NCBI RefSeq assembly: GCF_000417875.1 | Contig: NW_006920884.1 | Location: 306,257 to 370,256 of the forward strand | From: Pseudozyma flocculosa PF-1 | Lineage: Eukaryota > Basidiomycota > Ustilaginomycetes > Ustilaginales > Ustilaginaceae | DNA: 64,000 nt | Direction: 5' to 3' | In this document: one piece after another, positions 11,401 through 22,396 of the stretch | Layout: every line of letters begins with the position of its first letter | Position numbering within the stretch: position 1 is the first letter of the stretch | The notes under the pieces: model-generated | Seen by the model: only the letters and a program-made list of their open reading frames with translations | Database searches by the model: none | Told to the model about the DNA's origin: nothing | Position numbers and translations under genes: made by a program

Positions 11401-14188
11401 GGACCTCTTTACGGCGGCCGCCTTTGACCGCTACTGCCGCATACTCATGAATGGCGAGGTGGTAGCCAGGACGCAGCCGCGCTTCAACGGTGGCGGGAGC
11501 GATGCCGCCTACAACGTTGAGAAGTTCAAGCTGATTGATCTTCCCGACGTCGAGAGCTTCACCGTCGAGGTGCTCCACGCCACGCAGAAGAGCAGCAGCA
11601 CCACTGGCAGCCCCACCTCGCAGGCCGGCGCCTCGCAGAAGTTTGTGCTCCTCGGCATCGTCGAGGTGCCGATCGACAGCCTGAGGCGGGGCGAGGAGAT
11701 CGAGGGCCGCTTCCCCATCTGGTCCATCGCCGCTGTCCACGGAGGCACGGGCGAGGCGGGCGACAAGTCGATGCCCTTTCACAAGGGCATGGTGGGCGAG
11801 CTCAAGATGTCGATCAAGCTGCGCGAGGAGACGATCCTGCCACTGTCCGTCTACCGCGAGATTGACGACCGGCTGCACGCTCCCGACGCGCCGGAGCTGA
11901 TCCAGGGCCTGGCAAAGTATCTCAGCGAGGAGTCCGTGGTGCCACACCTGGTCGACTTCTACGCAGCCTCGGGCTCGATCACCGAGCGCCTCGCTGCACT
12001 CGCCGACCTGGAGAGCGCATCGTGGGGCGAGCGGGTGGAGCCCGAGATGCTCTTCCGCGCCAACACGCTGCTCTCGCGCTCCGTCGACCACTTCCAGCGC
12101 CTGCTGGCGCTGCCGTGGTTGGACAGCTGCGTCGGCACCATCGTCCGGGCCTTGTGCGACGACTTCCGGCCTTCTCAGAACGGCGTCGATGGACCGGGCA
12201 TGCCGCCGATGGCGAGCGTCGACGGCCAGTTCGACTCTGCCGCGGTCAACCGGTCGCCCGCCCTGAGCGGCTGGTCGTCGGACCTGCCTCTAACGATCGA
12301 GGTGCTGCGCAAGCTGAGCGAATCGCTCTGGGAGAGCATCTACGCCCAGCGCCACCGATGCCCGCCGGAGCTGCGCACCGTGCTGAGCGACATCCGCGTC
12401 AAGGTCAACCGTCGCTACGCAAAGTCCAAGTCGACGCGGCCAGGCATCCAGGGCGTGGGCGCCTTTATCTTTCTCCGCCTCTTCTGCGCCGCCCTCAACG
12501 CGCCTCAGCTCTACGGTCTGACGCCATGCCAGCCCAGTCGGACGTCTCAGCGCAAGCTGCTTCTCCTGTCCAAGGTGCTGCTCGCCCTCGCCAACAAGAA
12601 GATGTCTTTCGACAAGGACAAGGATCGCGACCTGCTGCCGCTCAACGACTTCCTCACCACCTACGGACCGGCCTTCGACGACTACATCACCGTCGTCTCC
12701 ACGGAGCCGCCCAAGCTGCAAAAGGCGCGCCTGCTCGGCATATCGTACGACGACGACGGCGAGCTGCAGCGGTCTGCGCAGAGGAAGCTCGACATGATGC
12801 CCGTGCTGCACAAGGAGTCGATCCCGGCGCCGCCCTACATGCTCGATCGGCCGCTCGCGCTGGCGTCCTTTGTGGCGTTTGTCGTACGGACGGCCGAAGA
12901 GAGGCTCTACGACCTCGACGGCCGTAGCGAGGATGACGGGACGCCGTACCGGTCCGACGCCCGAGGTCCAGAGGCCGACATGCTCAAGCGCAAGACGTCC
13001 GATCTCGACCGCCGTGTCGACCAGCTCATTGACCTGTGCTGCGAAGTCGAGGCTCATGCCGGCAGATTTATCGAGGCGGCCGGATACAACCCGCAGCCGA
13101 TTCGCAGCACACGGCACATTCTTAGCCCGCTGAGGCCGGGCGATGTGACGAGGCTTGGGTCGGTGGTGACGACGGGCAACGCACTGCCTCCGTTCCCGCA
13201 CATCCCGTCGCCGCCCTCTGCCGACCTGACCTCGAACCTCGGCAAGGGTCGGGCGGATCGTTCACCGCACCGATCGCCCTCGGCGAAGCGGACGAGGAGC
13301 GCCACGATCACCGCCTCGCCGTACCGATCGCCCGGCCGGGCAGACGCTTCCGGGTCGCCGAGGAGAGGCAACGTGGCCCTGGAAAGCTCTGGGCGGGACC
13401 AGCCGCTGTTCGCCCCCGCTCCCGATGGACGAGACGACGTCGGGCCGTTTTCGCCGCCCGGATCGTCGGAGCGGAGCACCACTTCCGTCGATCGTTACCC
13501 CTCACGCTCGGCCCATGCTGCCTTGGCAAGAAGCATCGCGAGGGTGAGCGAGGAGGATCAGCCCGCCGAGGCTTCCGAGCACGAGCAGCGCCCACCGCCC
13601 CTGGTCTATGACAGCGGACTCGAGGCATCTCGGCAGCTCAACGCACTTGGTCGACCTCCCACCACCACCGGCAGCAATGATCCGCTGCTGATGATCGAGG
13701 AGGACGGATCGACCTTTGAGCCTGTCTACCCGCCGGCGACTTTGCTGTCGTCTTCCACGCAGCCCGACAAGGGCGGTATCGCAGCGGCAGGGGCAGATGC
13801 AGATGCAGCATCGACCGGCTTGGCAGTCGGTCCGAGCGTCGGCGCCGGGGCAAGCGGGGCGACGCGGCGGCACAGCTCTCGCTCGGCCTCGGTGACGCCC
13901 AAGACGAGCGGGGTGATGCTGGGTGCGGTACGGCGGCACTCTGCCGAGCTGGCCAAGAAGGGAGGGCTCGGCCTCTCTTCGGCCATCGCGGCGGGTTTGG
14001 AGGAGCTGACGCTCGAGGATCAGAGGTCCACCTTCCGACCCTCGACGGGCGTGCATGACGGCGGCATCGGAGAGGCGCCCGGATTCGTAAGGCCCTCGAC
14101 CGCTACGAGCAGCAGCACGCAGGGAGTCGGCCATGGGTCTGCAGGTGGTGGCCCCGAGAAGAAGAAAAAGTGGTGGAGACCGGGCTAG
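8459..14188 (+). CDS. RasGAP with PH-like and C2 regions (Bud2 type)
   Basis: GTPase-activating protein for a Ras-family GTPase. By domain order it resembles Bud2, the GAP for Rsr1/Bud1 in bud-site and polarity control. Two exons are visible: 8459-10072 and 10205-14188, with a 132-base intron (GTGAGT, ACAG) between intact codons. The first part is disordered, with a Gln run near 9840. A PH-like segment lies at about 10376-10731 and a C2-like region at about 10787-11860. The GAP domain covers about 11890-12700: LFRANTL carries the arginine finger (codon 12056-12058), and FIFLRLFCAALNAP (about 12464-12505) matches the FLR block. A disordered tail follows. The frame is open from 8459 after a TGA, but its first ATG is at 9425, so either an upstream exon is missing or translation starts there. 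Bud2 and other RasGAP assignments remain open. Confidence 0.85.
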
Positions 14189-14644
14189 CCATCGAGGCGA
14201 GCGGACGGCCCGTCGTCGAGCTGATGGACGATCCAGATGGCGACGCCACCGAGCGGAGGGTCGCCGACTTGGGCCAGTCTGCAGCGACCATGACTATGAA
14301 CTCATGCACTGCAAGTCGATTGTGATCTCAACGAGACGACAATGTCACGACGATGGCGACGACCGCTCTTGTATCGGCCCAGTTGGATGCCGGACCGAGC
14401 AGCTGTGCCACGCACGCAAGCCCCGAGTAGGTTCAGAAGATGGCGGCGAGGACGGCGACGGCCTGAGAGGACCGTCAACCAGTCCTTGCCACATGAAGGC
14501 ATTGGCACAAGGTGACAGTGGCGACTGCGATTCAGCCCCGCGGTCGGTGGCACCCCCTTCATCCCGAACGCGGAGGTGTCCCCTCCGACAACATCGTGTC
14601 GGGGCTGGCGTTATGAGTGGGGCCGCCAGTACTGCCACGGCTCC

Positions 14645-14696
14645 TCCTCAAAGCGCGCGGCGGTCCCAAATCCTCAAAGCGCACGGCGGTCCCACA
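14645..14696. repeat. 26-bp tandem direct repeat
   Basis: Two adjacent 26-bp units, 14645-14670 and 14671-14696, begin TCCTCAAAGCGC and differ at only two positions. A third unit starts (TCCTCA at 14697) and decays. The pair lies about 100 bp upstream of the TATA box of the secreted-protein gene, so it may be a duplicated upstream activating site. Confidence 0.85.
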
Positions 14697-14791
14697 TCCT
14701 CATCGCTTGGTGTCGCCACGCCCGGCGTCCCGACTAATCAGGAGGGCCGTAGAATGGCCGTGCTTGGACCATGACCTGGCTGGCGTGAAGG

Positions 14792-14797
14792 TATAAA
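14792..14797 (+). promoter_or_regulatory. TATA box
   Basis: TATAAA in the context GGTATAAAACC, 156 bases before the ATG of the secreted protein at 14953 and followed by a pyrimidine-rich leader without ATG. Confidence 0.75.
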
Positions 14798-14952
14798 ACC
14801 TAGCATCTTCTCGCACCACCTCGATCTCTGCTCCCCATCCTCTCTTACCCGTCCTTGCCCAATCCACTCTACGTTCCCTCGTCCACCCCTGTCTCTCTCT
14901 CTCAACGTACGCTACCACTCCCTACGCCCACGCTGTCCATCCTACTTGCAAG

Positions 14953-15711
14953 ATGAACATCAAGCTCCTCTTTAGCATCACGATCCTTTCGCTGTGCCTT
15001 CACCACAGCTTCGCCGCGCCCACCGGCACCGGCAAGGACCTCCGGGAGGTCGAGGTGGGACCCTTTGACCGGGTGGACGAGTCGCACTCCCTCCTTGAGC
15101 TCGAGAACGAGCTGCGTCGCGACGACGACGAAGAGGCCGAGTCCGCCGCCAAGCACGGCCGTGACGAGGCTGGCAAGGAGGTGAGCACTTTTCCAGGCAA
15201 GAGGAAGCCGCTGAAGGGACCGCCCTGATGAATTTGAGCCCGTTTCCCTGGGAGCCGATGTGTTCAGGCTGCGCGCCACGAGATCCATCGCCACCTCGAC
15301 GTCGATGGCTCCACAAAGGACGAAGACGAGGGCCAGCTCCGTCCTGCCAAAGGTCCGACCGGCGACTTGTCGGCCTTTGAAGCCAATGCGCTGCTCGAGT
15401 TTGCGCCGCACCAGCTGCGGAAGCGGGTGCTCACCGGCGACATGCTCACGGAGCTACACAACATCCTGGACAGTTCGCTGCGCCACATCAACTCTGGCAC
15501 CTTCAACGAGGCCCACGTCCAGGCCCTTCAGGAGGGACGATGGCTTCTCCGCAACCATGCTACCCTGACCAACGCCGAGAGGGACGAACGCCTGGAAGGC
15601 GTTCGGCAGCTCCTCGCCATCCTCGATCGTCAGAGCGGTTCCGGCCAGGCAACGACTCGCCAGGCTGGATCGGGCTCCCGCCGAGGATCGCGTCGCGGGC
15701 GCAGAGACTGA
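14953..15711 (+). CDS. Small secreted protein, candidate effector
   Basis: Predicted 223-residue secreted protein of unknown function. Exon 1 is 14953-15180 and exon 2 is 15268-15711. The intron has donor GTGAGC and acceptor TTCAG, with phase 0. The first 21 residues (MNIKLLFSITILSLCLHHSFA) form a classical signal peptide ending before AAPTG. An acidic spacer follows, then a helical region in exon 2 with LRKRVLTG, LHNILDSS and EGRWLLRNH blocks, and an Arg/Gly/Ser tail that is strongly basic. The mature part contains no cysteine. I recognise no family. A helical region with a similar RW-centred arrangement appears in the two other secreted proteins of this window. The TATA box 156 bp upstream and the short leader suggest regulated expression. 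Effector status is an inference from secretion and size. Confidence 0.8.
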
Positions 15712-15991
15712 GCCTCGGGCCAGGCGTCCTTGCGGAGCCCGGCGTGGCTGCAAACGCCGGCCTTGACCGGCGGTTAATGCACGTGCGACGGCCCACGATG
15801 TCCTCGACACGCTTGCTGTGAAGGCACTGGGGCAGATTGTCGTCGGTCCGGCCTTCGTCGCCATGACAGCCGTCAAATCTCTGCCATTCTCACAATACCG
15901 TCTTCTGAGTCCCTTCTATGCCGATCAGGCAAGCAGCCACACTAGTCCAACGCTCAAACGATAGGGCTGAGCTGGCCTTTCCGTTACTCGT

Positions 15992-16008
15992 CCCCCCCCC
16001 CCCCCCCC
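15992..16008. repeat. C homopolymer of 17
   Basis: Uninterrupted run of 17 C followed by T5 in non-coding DNA. Its exact length may be affected by sequencing. Confidence 0.8.
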
Positions 16009-17191
16009 TTTTTCCTCATCTCCCCATCCTACCTCTAGTTTTCCTCCCTCACATGCACTCGTCCCTTTTCACTGCTATGCATCGACGTCCCCCAATTCAC
16101 TGTTTGGCCACCTCGCTGTGCGATGCTCGTCATCGTAGCGTGACCGTACCGTCTCCATGCCACCGTATGACGCTGCGGAAAGCCAGCCGTCTGTCCCAGT
16201 GGCTCGTCCCGTGCCCGCCCTCGCAGATGCGCGTCGGCCGCCTTTTACCTTTCTTCGCAGGCCAAAACTCTGGAGAGCAAGGCTCGTGTCAGATCCGGAC
16301 TGACCAACGTTACCACGGCAGACAGGCATGAGCGGACCTCCGACTCGGTCGGTAACTCGCCGAAACTTTCTCGGACCCAACAAGCGACAGAGGCGCAGGG
16401 CCCTGCGAATCCTGAGTCGCCTGGTGGGCCGCAACGCTGGGTGAACGTCGACCGCGTCCGACGCGTTCAGCTCGTCCAGCGCGCCGATCGCGTCCACTTC
16501 TCGACCCGACCACGCCAACTGCTCGGTCATGACGCCTGCAGCGGTCCATATCATGACGGAAGCCGAGAGCCTGCTCAACATCCCAGTCCCATTCGTCGTC
16601 GCGCCTACCCACTCGCGGCGATCCGACGGCTCTTTTAGGACCTGCTCCGTTTCGGGCCCTCGTCCGCGCACAGACCACCTCGATTCGACACTTTTTCCTC
16701 CCCGCCACCCGCCGCGCCACGGCGACAAAATCGCCCTCCACCGCCCGTGCCTCCCGATCCGCTTGTCCCGCCCCTCCTCCCGCTGCGGTGCAGCCTCACC
16801 CCGCTTGAAGTCGGATCGATCCTTTCAGCTTTCCCCATCTGAGACGGCGTCTGACGAGCGCGACTGCTCCATCGGACTGCTCTGGCATCGCGCTGTGGAG
16901 AGCACGTTGGCGGCCCGGATAGCTTGATCTGCCTGCCTGAAGAGGGGCATCGACTCCAAGAGCAGGGCAGAGACACGTGCTCGCCGGTCCGGTCGAGTGT
17001 CAAGGGTGATGCGCCTCCCGCGACGTCGGATCGCGCTCCGTGTCGTGGGAGCTGCTGAGCTCGACCTTGCGCGTGCCATCGGGCTCGAGCGGACGCACGG
17101 CCGGGTTGGGATGATGTTCCACGGTTGACGTGCGATTGTATTACAGATGAGATGGATGAGAGTATAGCTGGAGCGTGCTTTTGAATACACA

Positions 17192-17215
17192 AGAGAGAGA
17201 GAGAGAGAGAGAGAG
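17192..17215. repeat. GA microsatellite
   Basis: About twelve uninterrupted AG/GA dinucleotides in the intergenic space downstream of SAM synthetase. Confidence 0.85.
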
Positions 17216-17910
17216 GGAGGACTGAACGACTGCAGGAGGAGGAGAAGGAAAAGGTTATGCCGAAAGGGAAGGAGCTCGGGATGGAGCGCCCACCGGCCCC
17301 GCCTGTGGCGCGGGTGGCAGGCGGTACAGCCGAAGAAGTGTAAAGGGTGGAAGGAACTAACACATGGTGAGAAGCGAGAAAGTGGTCATCCACCGTCGTC
17401 CAAGAAGAAAAAAAGGGGGGGTTCGACGACGATGTGGATGGGGAATCTAGAGGCGTGCGTGTCGTATTGCGGTGACTGTCGTTCGACGAGGACCTCGTGT
17501 CCATCCGTCCGCTCTGGCTTTCGGGTGCGCCGAGGGGCGAAGGGGAGGCGTGGCCGTCGTTTTGGGTGCGTGCGTGCGATGGGAGCGAGCGGGCGGCCGA
17601 CAGGAGAGAGGGGGATGGAGAAGAGTGCAGGGATCGCGTTGGTGCGTGCAAGCGTGGAAGACCGAGACGGAACGAGACGAGAAAGAGGAGTCTTGACCTA
17701 AAGGGGGACGATGTTGAATGGTCCAGGGCGAAGTGAAAGAGGGAAGGGGGAGGGGGAGGGGGCCGGGGGGCAAGGGGTCTTGCGGTGGCTGCTCTAGACC
17801 GTGCGAAGCCTCCTCAGCACCATCGGGAGGCCAGCTCGAGTCTTGTGCCGCCGCCACAGACAAGGTCCGCGGGGCAGGCCAGGGTCTGGGCGCCAAGGGC
17901 GGCTACCAGC

Positions 17911-19436
17911 TTAGAACTGGAGCTTCTTGGGCTGCTCCCAGCTGAACTCGGGCCTGCCGAAGTGGCCGCCGGCGGCGGTGGCAAGGTACTGGGGCTTCTG
18001 GAGGCCGAGGTCCTTGACAATGACACCGGGGCGCAGGTTGAAGTTGGAGCGGATGATCTGGACGAGCTCGGCGTCGGGCTTCTTGCCGGTGCCGTACGAG
18101 TCGACAAACACCGAGAGCGGGTCGGCGACACCGATGGCGTACGAGAACTGGACGAGGACGCGGCGGGCGAGGCCGGCGGCGACGAGCGACTTGGCGACCC
18201 AGCGGGCAGTGTAGGCGGCCGAGCGGTCGACCTTGGAGAAGTCCTTGCCGGAGAAGGCACCACCGCCGTGGGCGCCCCAGCCGCCGTAGGTGTCGACGAT
18301 GATCTTGCGGCCCGTGACGCCGGCGTCTCCCTGGGGACCGCCGATGACGAAGCGGCCGGAGGGCTGGATGTGGTAGACGGTCTTGGCGTCGAGGAGGTTG
18401 GCGGGGATGACCTTCTTGACGATCTTGTCCATGATCTCCTTGCGCAGGTCCTCGGTCGAGATCTCCTCGGCGTGCTGGGTCGAGATGACGACGGTGTCGA
18501 CGCGGACGGGGACGGTGGCGCCGCCGTCCTTCTTGTACTGGACGGTGACCTGGGTCTTGGAGTCGGGGCGGAGCCATCCGAGCGTGCCGTCGCGGCGGGC
18601 GGCCGACATGGCCAGGTTGAGCTTGTGCGAGAGCATCAGGGTGAGGGGCATGAGCTCCTCGGTCTCGTCGGTGGCGTAGCCAAACATGATGCCCTGGTCA
18701 CCGGCACCGTGGTCCTCGAGCGAGCCGTGGTCGAGGCCCTGGGCAATGTCGGGCGACTGCTGCTCGATGGCGACGAGGACGTTGCAGGTCTTGTAGTCGA
18801 AGCCCTTCTCGGAGCTGTCGTAGCCAATCTTCTTGATCGTGTTGCGGATGACCTTCTGGTAGTCGATCTGGGCCTTGGTGGTGATCTCACCAAAGACCAT
18901 GATCATGCCCGTCTTGGTGGCCGTCTCGCAGGCAACCTTGGAGTTGGGGTCCTGCTCCAGGCAGGCGTCCTGTGCAGGTGCGGGCGGGGCAGCAAGACCG
19001 AGCAGGAGCGTGCGGGGATCGACAAGGCGGTCGAAGTCGTCAGCACTCGCTCCGAGCACCATCGCAATTCGGAGTCCGGCCGCCGGCTTGGCCCATGACA
19101 AAGGATCTGCGCTACTCACGAGGATGGCATCCGAGACCTGGTCGCAGATCTTGTCGGGGTGACCCTCACCGACCGACTCGCTGGCCGTCGGCAACCACGG
19201 GAAAGAAGATACAGGAGACGACGGACACGGCAAGTCAGCCAACACGCTCGCTCGGAACGCGGACCGATCACGTCGCCCGTCGGCCGGAGTGCGGACCGAC
19301 GGAGGGTCGGGGCGGTGGTCCTGGATCGTTGGTTTGTCGGCCGGCTCCGATGCCGGTGCGGGTCCGTTGTCAAAACTCACGAGGTGAAGAGGAAGTGGCC
19401 CTCGGGGAGGACGTTGGCAGTGGCGGTGACAGACAT
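17911..19436 (-). CDS. SAM1: S-adenosylmethionine synthetase
   Basis: Methionine adenosyltransferase, which makes S-adenosylmethionine from ATP and methionine in the cytosol. Three exons: 19381-19436, 19120-19180 and 17911-18969, all with GTGAGT donors and CAG/ACAG acceptors. They encode about 391 residues, the usual fungal length. The spliced N-terminus reads [19 protein letters not shown], the hallmark ATP/methionine-binding start, split twice by introns. Further signatures are GHGAGDQG-type GAGDQG at residues 127-132 and the P-loop-like GGGAFSGKD, both intact, and the C-terminal [11 protein letters not shown]. Retaining intron 2 happens to keep a long frame open, but it would insert about 48 residues that are foreign to the family. 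The gene diverges from mitochondrial uS4m. The long pyrimidine-rich upstream region on its coding strand fits a highly expressed gene. Confidence 0.97.
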
Positions 19437-20756
19437 GGTGTATGGATGGTGATGGGGGAAATGTCCGATACAGAGGTGATGGAGTGACGGAAGGGGAGAA
19501 GGGGTGGTGATGAGAGACGGACGACAACGAGGCAGGTGGGCGGGCAGTCGGGTTAAAGAGGCCAGGCCAGGGAGCGAGGCGAGGCAGAGGCGAGGCGAGG
19601 CAGAGGCGGACCAGCGAGAAGAACACGGACGCACGGCAGGACAGGAGCAGGAGCAGGAGCAGGGGCAGGGCCAGAGGCAGCCAGCCGGTTGGGGAGGCCT
19701 GCGGTGAATCACGCACGCCTCGTCTCTGGCTGGCGGGGCCTGCTCGAGGCAGGCCGGGCAACGCACGCGCACAACCCGCACGCACGACCGAACAAAAGCG
19801 GGCAGGCAGGGTGTCAGGCAGGCGGGACGAGGCGGCGACGACGACGACGACGGGAAGAAGAGAAAAAATGGTCTGATGGCGGCCTGCCGCTCGCCTGCTG
19901 CAACGCGCCAGAGGCAGGCCAGGCCAGGAAGATTTGCGCATCTTTTTGGTGCATGCTCCCTGGCCTGCCTCGCTCGTTCTCCGCGCCTCGCACGCACCGC
20001 CTCTCCTCTTCTCGCAGCAGACGTACGTGTAGATACGGTAGAGAGATGGAGGCAGGCAGACGGCGTGCAAGAGTGCGATGCAGCTGCACAGGCCTTCGCT
20101 CGTCCATCGACGGCCGTCATCCTCGCTGGAAGGCAAGAGAAGACAAAGAACGGCGAGCCGCGCAACGAGCACAGATCAGTTTTCAGAAGAACCGCTCCGT
20201 CGCTCGTACTGCGTCGATCCGAACGGCGCGGCGGACTGTCCGGCTGGAACGTGTCAGGTCAGTCCAGGGCCTGCCAGGCAAGGAGAGGCGACACAGGCAG
20301 CAGCAGGTGAGGCAGAGCTGCAGGTGCGCTGCGCTGCAGCCAAATTGCGTGCTCGAGCTTGCTCGGCCAGCGGGCGTGGCCGCTTCCTCGATGGCCGTCG
20401 ATTCCGAAATCGGCGCGGCCCGATGTCCGAGCTCAGCCGTACGAGACAACGGGCTCCCGATCCAGCTCACGTGGGTGGACTTGTCAGGTTTTTGCTCGAG
20501 CCGCCGCTGCGGGAAGAGTCGGTGCTCGAAGGAGAGGCCTTGCTAAGCTCTTCTTCGCGATCCCCTCACTACCGCTGCCTCGACCCGGATCACCTCCACC
20601 GCGACTCGCACCGCCTCTCCAGCTGCTCTGCATCCACCCTCAACCAGCATTACCGCCGAGGACGAAGTCGAGCTCCAAGGAACGAGCCAGAGCGAGGTTC
20701 GGCCCGCATCCTAGACTCCTCAACCACCGGCTCTCCCTCAGCCCCACATTGCAATC
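19437..20756. promoter_or_regulatory. Divergent promoter of SAM synthetase and uS4m
   Basis: About 1.3 kb with no supported gene between two divergent start codons. Near SAM synthetase it contains C/T-rich leader sequence (minus strand), a run of CAGGAG units at about 19640-19665, and repeated GCAGGC/GGCCAGG/CCTGGC words at about 19745-19975. These resemble the words in the eS1/eS7 promoter. Confidence 0.5.
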
Positions 20757-22217
20757 ATGAGGAAGGCAAGAGTCTTTAGCCACGAGGTGGTCATGCCACG
20801 CATGGTGAGTCGCGCAACGGGCGTCTCTCAGATCCGCTGCCGCTTCACCCGCCTTCTGACCTCCTCTCTCCTTCCCCCCTTGTTGCCACTACGACAGTCC
20901 TGGTCCCCCAAGAACCTGTACAACCTGATCGCGCGGTCCACGGTTCCCTACCATGCATCACAGACCTCGTTCACCAAGACGGCGCTGACAATGTACCAGC
21001 AGCGCTGGCGATCCAAGCGCTTCCTCCGCGCCTATCACGGCGACTGGATCCCAGAGAAGCGCTTCAAGCGTTGGTTCCTCCCCACCGACCTGCCCCGCTT
21101 CCAGCCGCCGCAGGTCTCGACCGCATCGACCTCGGGCTCCTCGACCGGGCCCAAGATGGGCGGCGCGTTCGACCGCGCCATGCGCCTCCGGACATCCGTC
21201 AAGGGCAGCGGCGGACCCGGTCAGAACGGCACGCCGCAGATGGAAAAGATGCCCACCGCCTCGCTCTTCATGCGCGACGTCGAGCGGAGGTTGGACGTCG
21301 TCGTCTTCCGCTGCTGCTTTGCCAGGAGCGCATACGAGGCCAGGGCCCTCGTCGTCCAGGGCAAGGTCTCGCTCAACGGCAAGAAGTGCTCTGATCCCAA
21401 CGTCCAGCTCAACCCGGGCGACCTGATCAGCATCGAGCCCGAGGCGGTCCCGATGCTCTCGAAGGAGTTGGAGAAGAAGGCGCTCAAGGCGCTCGCCGCA
21501 GAGGTCGCGACCGGAGAGGGAGCATCGGGTAGCCAGCCGGCAGAGGGTAGCGAGGCAGCAGAGGCGTCGGAGGCGTCGGAGGCCGCCGTCGAGCAGAGCA
21601 GCGGCGAGAGCGACAGCGCACCAGCTTCCACAGAAGCTGCCGAAGGCGAGGGCGAGGGCGAGGGCGACAAGAAGGCTGCTGCCGCCGCCGAATCTTCCGA
21701 GGCCGCCGACGCTGCCACCACCGACAAGGGCAAGGCAAGGCCGAAGACTCCCCAACCAAAAGTGCTGCCTCCGGGCGTTCGACCCTTCAACCTGCCGCCC
21801 TACGCTGCGCCCTTCCTCTTCATCCCGCCATACCTCGAGACGTCCTTCACCACCTGCTCGGCCATCTACATCCGCCACCCGACCATTGTGCCGCACCGGG
21901 ACCGCGAGACGGGCGTGTGGAGCTTCCGCACCGACCTGCCGTCGCCCTACCCGGCGGGCGGCGAGCTCTACTCGATGGCCTGGGAGCTCTACGTCCGCAA
22001 CTCGCCGCGCGTCCGCGGCCAGGCGAGGAGGATCAAGGTCGAGGGCCGCGTCGGCAGGAACGGCTTCGTCAGTGCTAGGGCGAGGGACCTCGACAGGAAG
22101 AGGGTGGCCCTTAGGAGAGGATGGGGAAGGACCAAGGAGGTTCGTGGGTGGAGGAAGACGATCGACGTGGCACACGTCAACGCCGCTCCTGCTACCACGA
22201 CCCGGACCCGAGCCTAG
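20757..22217 (+). CDS. NAM9: Mitochondrial small-subunit ribosomal protein uS4m
   Basis: Mitochondrial ribosomal protein of the S4 family (yeast Nam9). Exon 1 is 20757-20804 (16 codons) and exon 2 is 20898-22217, giving about 455 residues. The 93-base intron (GTGAGT, ACGACAG) is a multiple of three and lacks an in-frame stop, so unspliced RNA would add 31 residues. Removing it joins PRM to SWSPKNLYNL, matching the family N-terminus. The RNA-binding S4 domain is at about 21270-21440, with ERRLDVVVFRCCFA, EARALVVQGKVSLNGKK and a PGDLISIE end. A long Ala/Glu/Ser acidic insert (about 21480-21735) follows. A conserved C-terminal block then has RPFNLPPYAAPFLFIPPYLE. The insert is unusual in length but low in complexity. 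Confidence 0.92.
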   Translation: MRKARVFSHEVVMPRMVSRATGVSQIRCRFTRLLTSSLLPPLLPLRQSWSPKNLYNLIARSTVPYHASQTSFTKTALTMYQQRWRSKRFLRAYHGDWIPEKRFKRWFLPTDLPRFQPPQVSTASTSGSSTGPKMGGAFDRAMRLRTSVKGSGGPGQNGTPQMEKMPTASLFMRDVERRLDVVVFRCCFARSAYEARALVVQGKVSLNGKKCSDPNVQLNPGDLISIEPEAVPMLSKELEKKALKALAAEVATGEGASGSQPAEGSEAAEASEASEAAVEQSSGESDSAPASTEAAEGEGEGEGDKKAAAAAESSEAADAATTDKGKARPKTPQPKVLPPGVRPFNLPPYAAPFLFIPPYLETSFTTCSAIYIRHPTIVPHRDRETGVWSFRTDLPSPYPAGGELYSMAWELYVRNSPRVRGQARRIKVEGRVGRNGFVSARARDLDRKRVALRRGWGRTKEVRGWRKTIDVAHVNAAPATTTRTRA

Positions 22218-22396
22218 ACGACGACGACGAGGTCGGGCGGTCGGGCAGCGTCTGTCGCGCCCCGCAGTGGCTAGGAGGACGAGAGGGCCCGGCCAACTCT
22301 GTAATCTACGACGCGGATCAGAGAGCGGCATACAGATCCAACGACTCGACAACATCGACCGCCAGTCGAGCGTTCGGCGCAGCTTGTCACTCCCGG

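Larger units (their letters stand above)
14189..14952. promoter_or_regulatory. Upstream region of a secreted-protein gene
   Basis: No gene is supported. The interval contains the RasGAP 3' region, a 26-bp direct repeat and a TATA box followed by a C/T-rich leader leading to the ATG at 14953. This is a compact, TATA-type promoter, in contrast to the TATA-less housekeeping promoters elsewhere in the window. Confidence 0.6.
15712..17910. other. Intergenic region between secreted protein and SAM synthetase
   Basis: No gene is supported across about 2.2 kb between two converging transcription units. It holds a 17-base C run, a GA microsatellite and G-rich tracts near 17750-17775. Frames on both strands are Ser/Arg/Pro-rich with no recognisable domain. 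The right end is probably the 3' untranslated region of SAM synthetase. Confidence 0.5.

Noticed and set aside
16635..17651. 338-codon open frame on the minus strand
   Set aside because: Ser/Arg/Pro-rich, reads through a GA microsatellite as Leu/Ser and has no domain. Treated as intergenic.
17785..19098. 437-codon open frame on the plus strand
   Set aside because: Antisense to SAM synthetase. Its Gly/Leu/Asp/Val periodicity is the complement of a highly biased real gene.
18970..19119. Retained-intron version of SAM synthetase with an extra segment
   Set aside because: The segment is bounded by GTGAGT and CACAG, and its translation is foreign to the family. Splicing restores [12 protein letters not shown].
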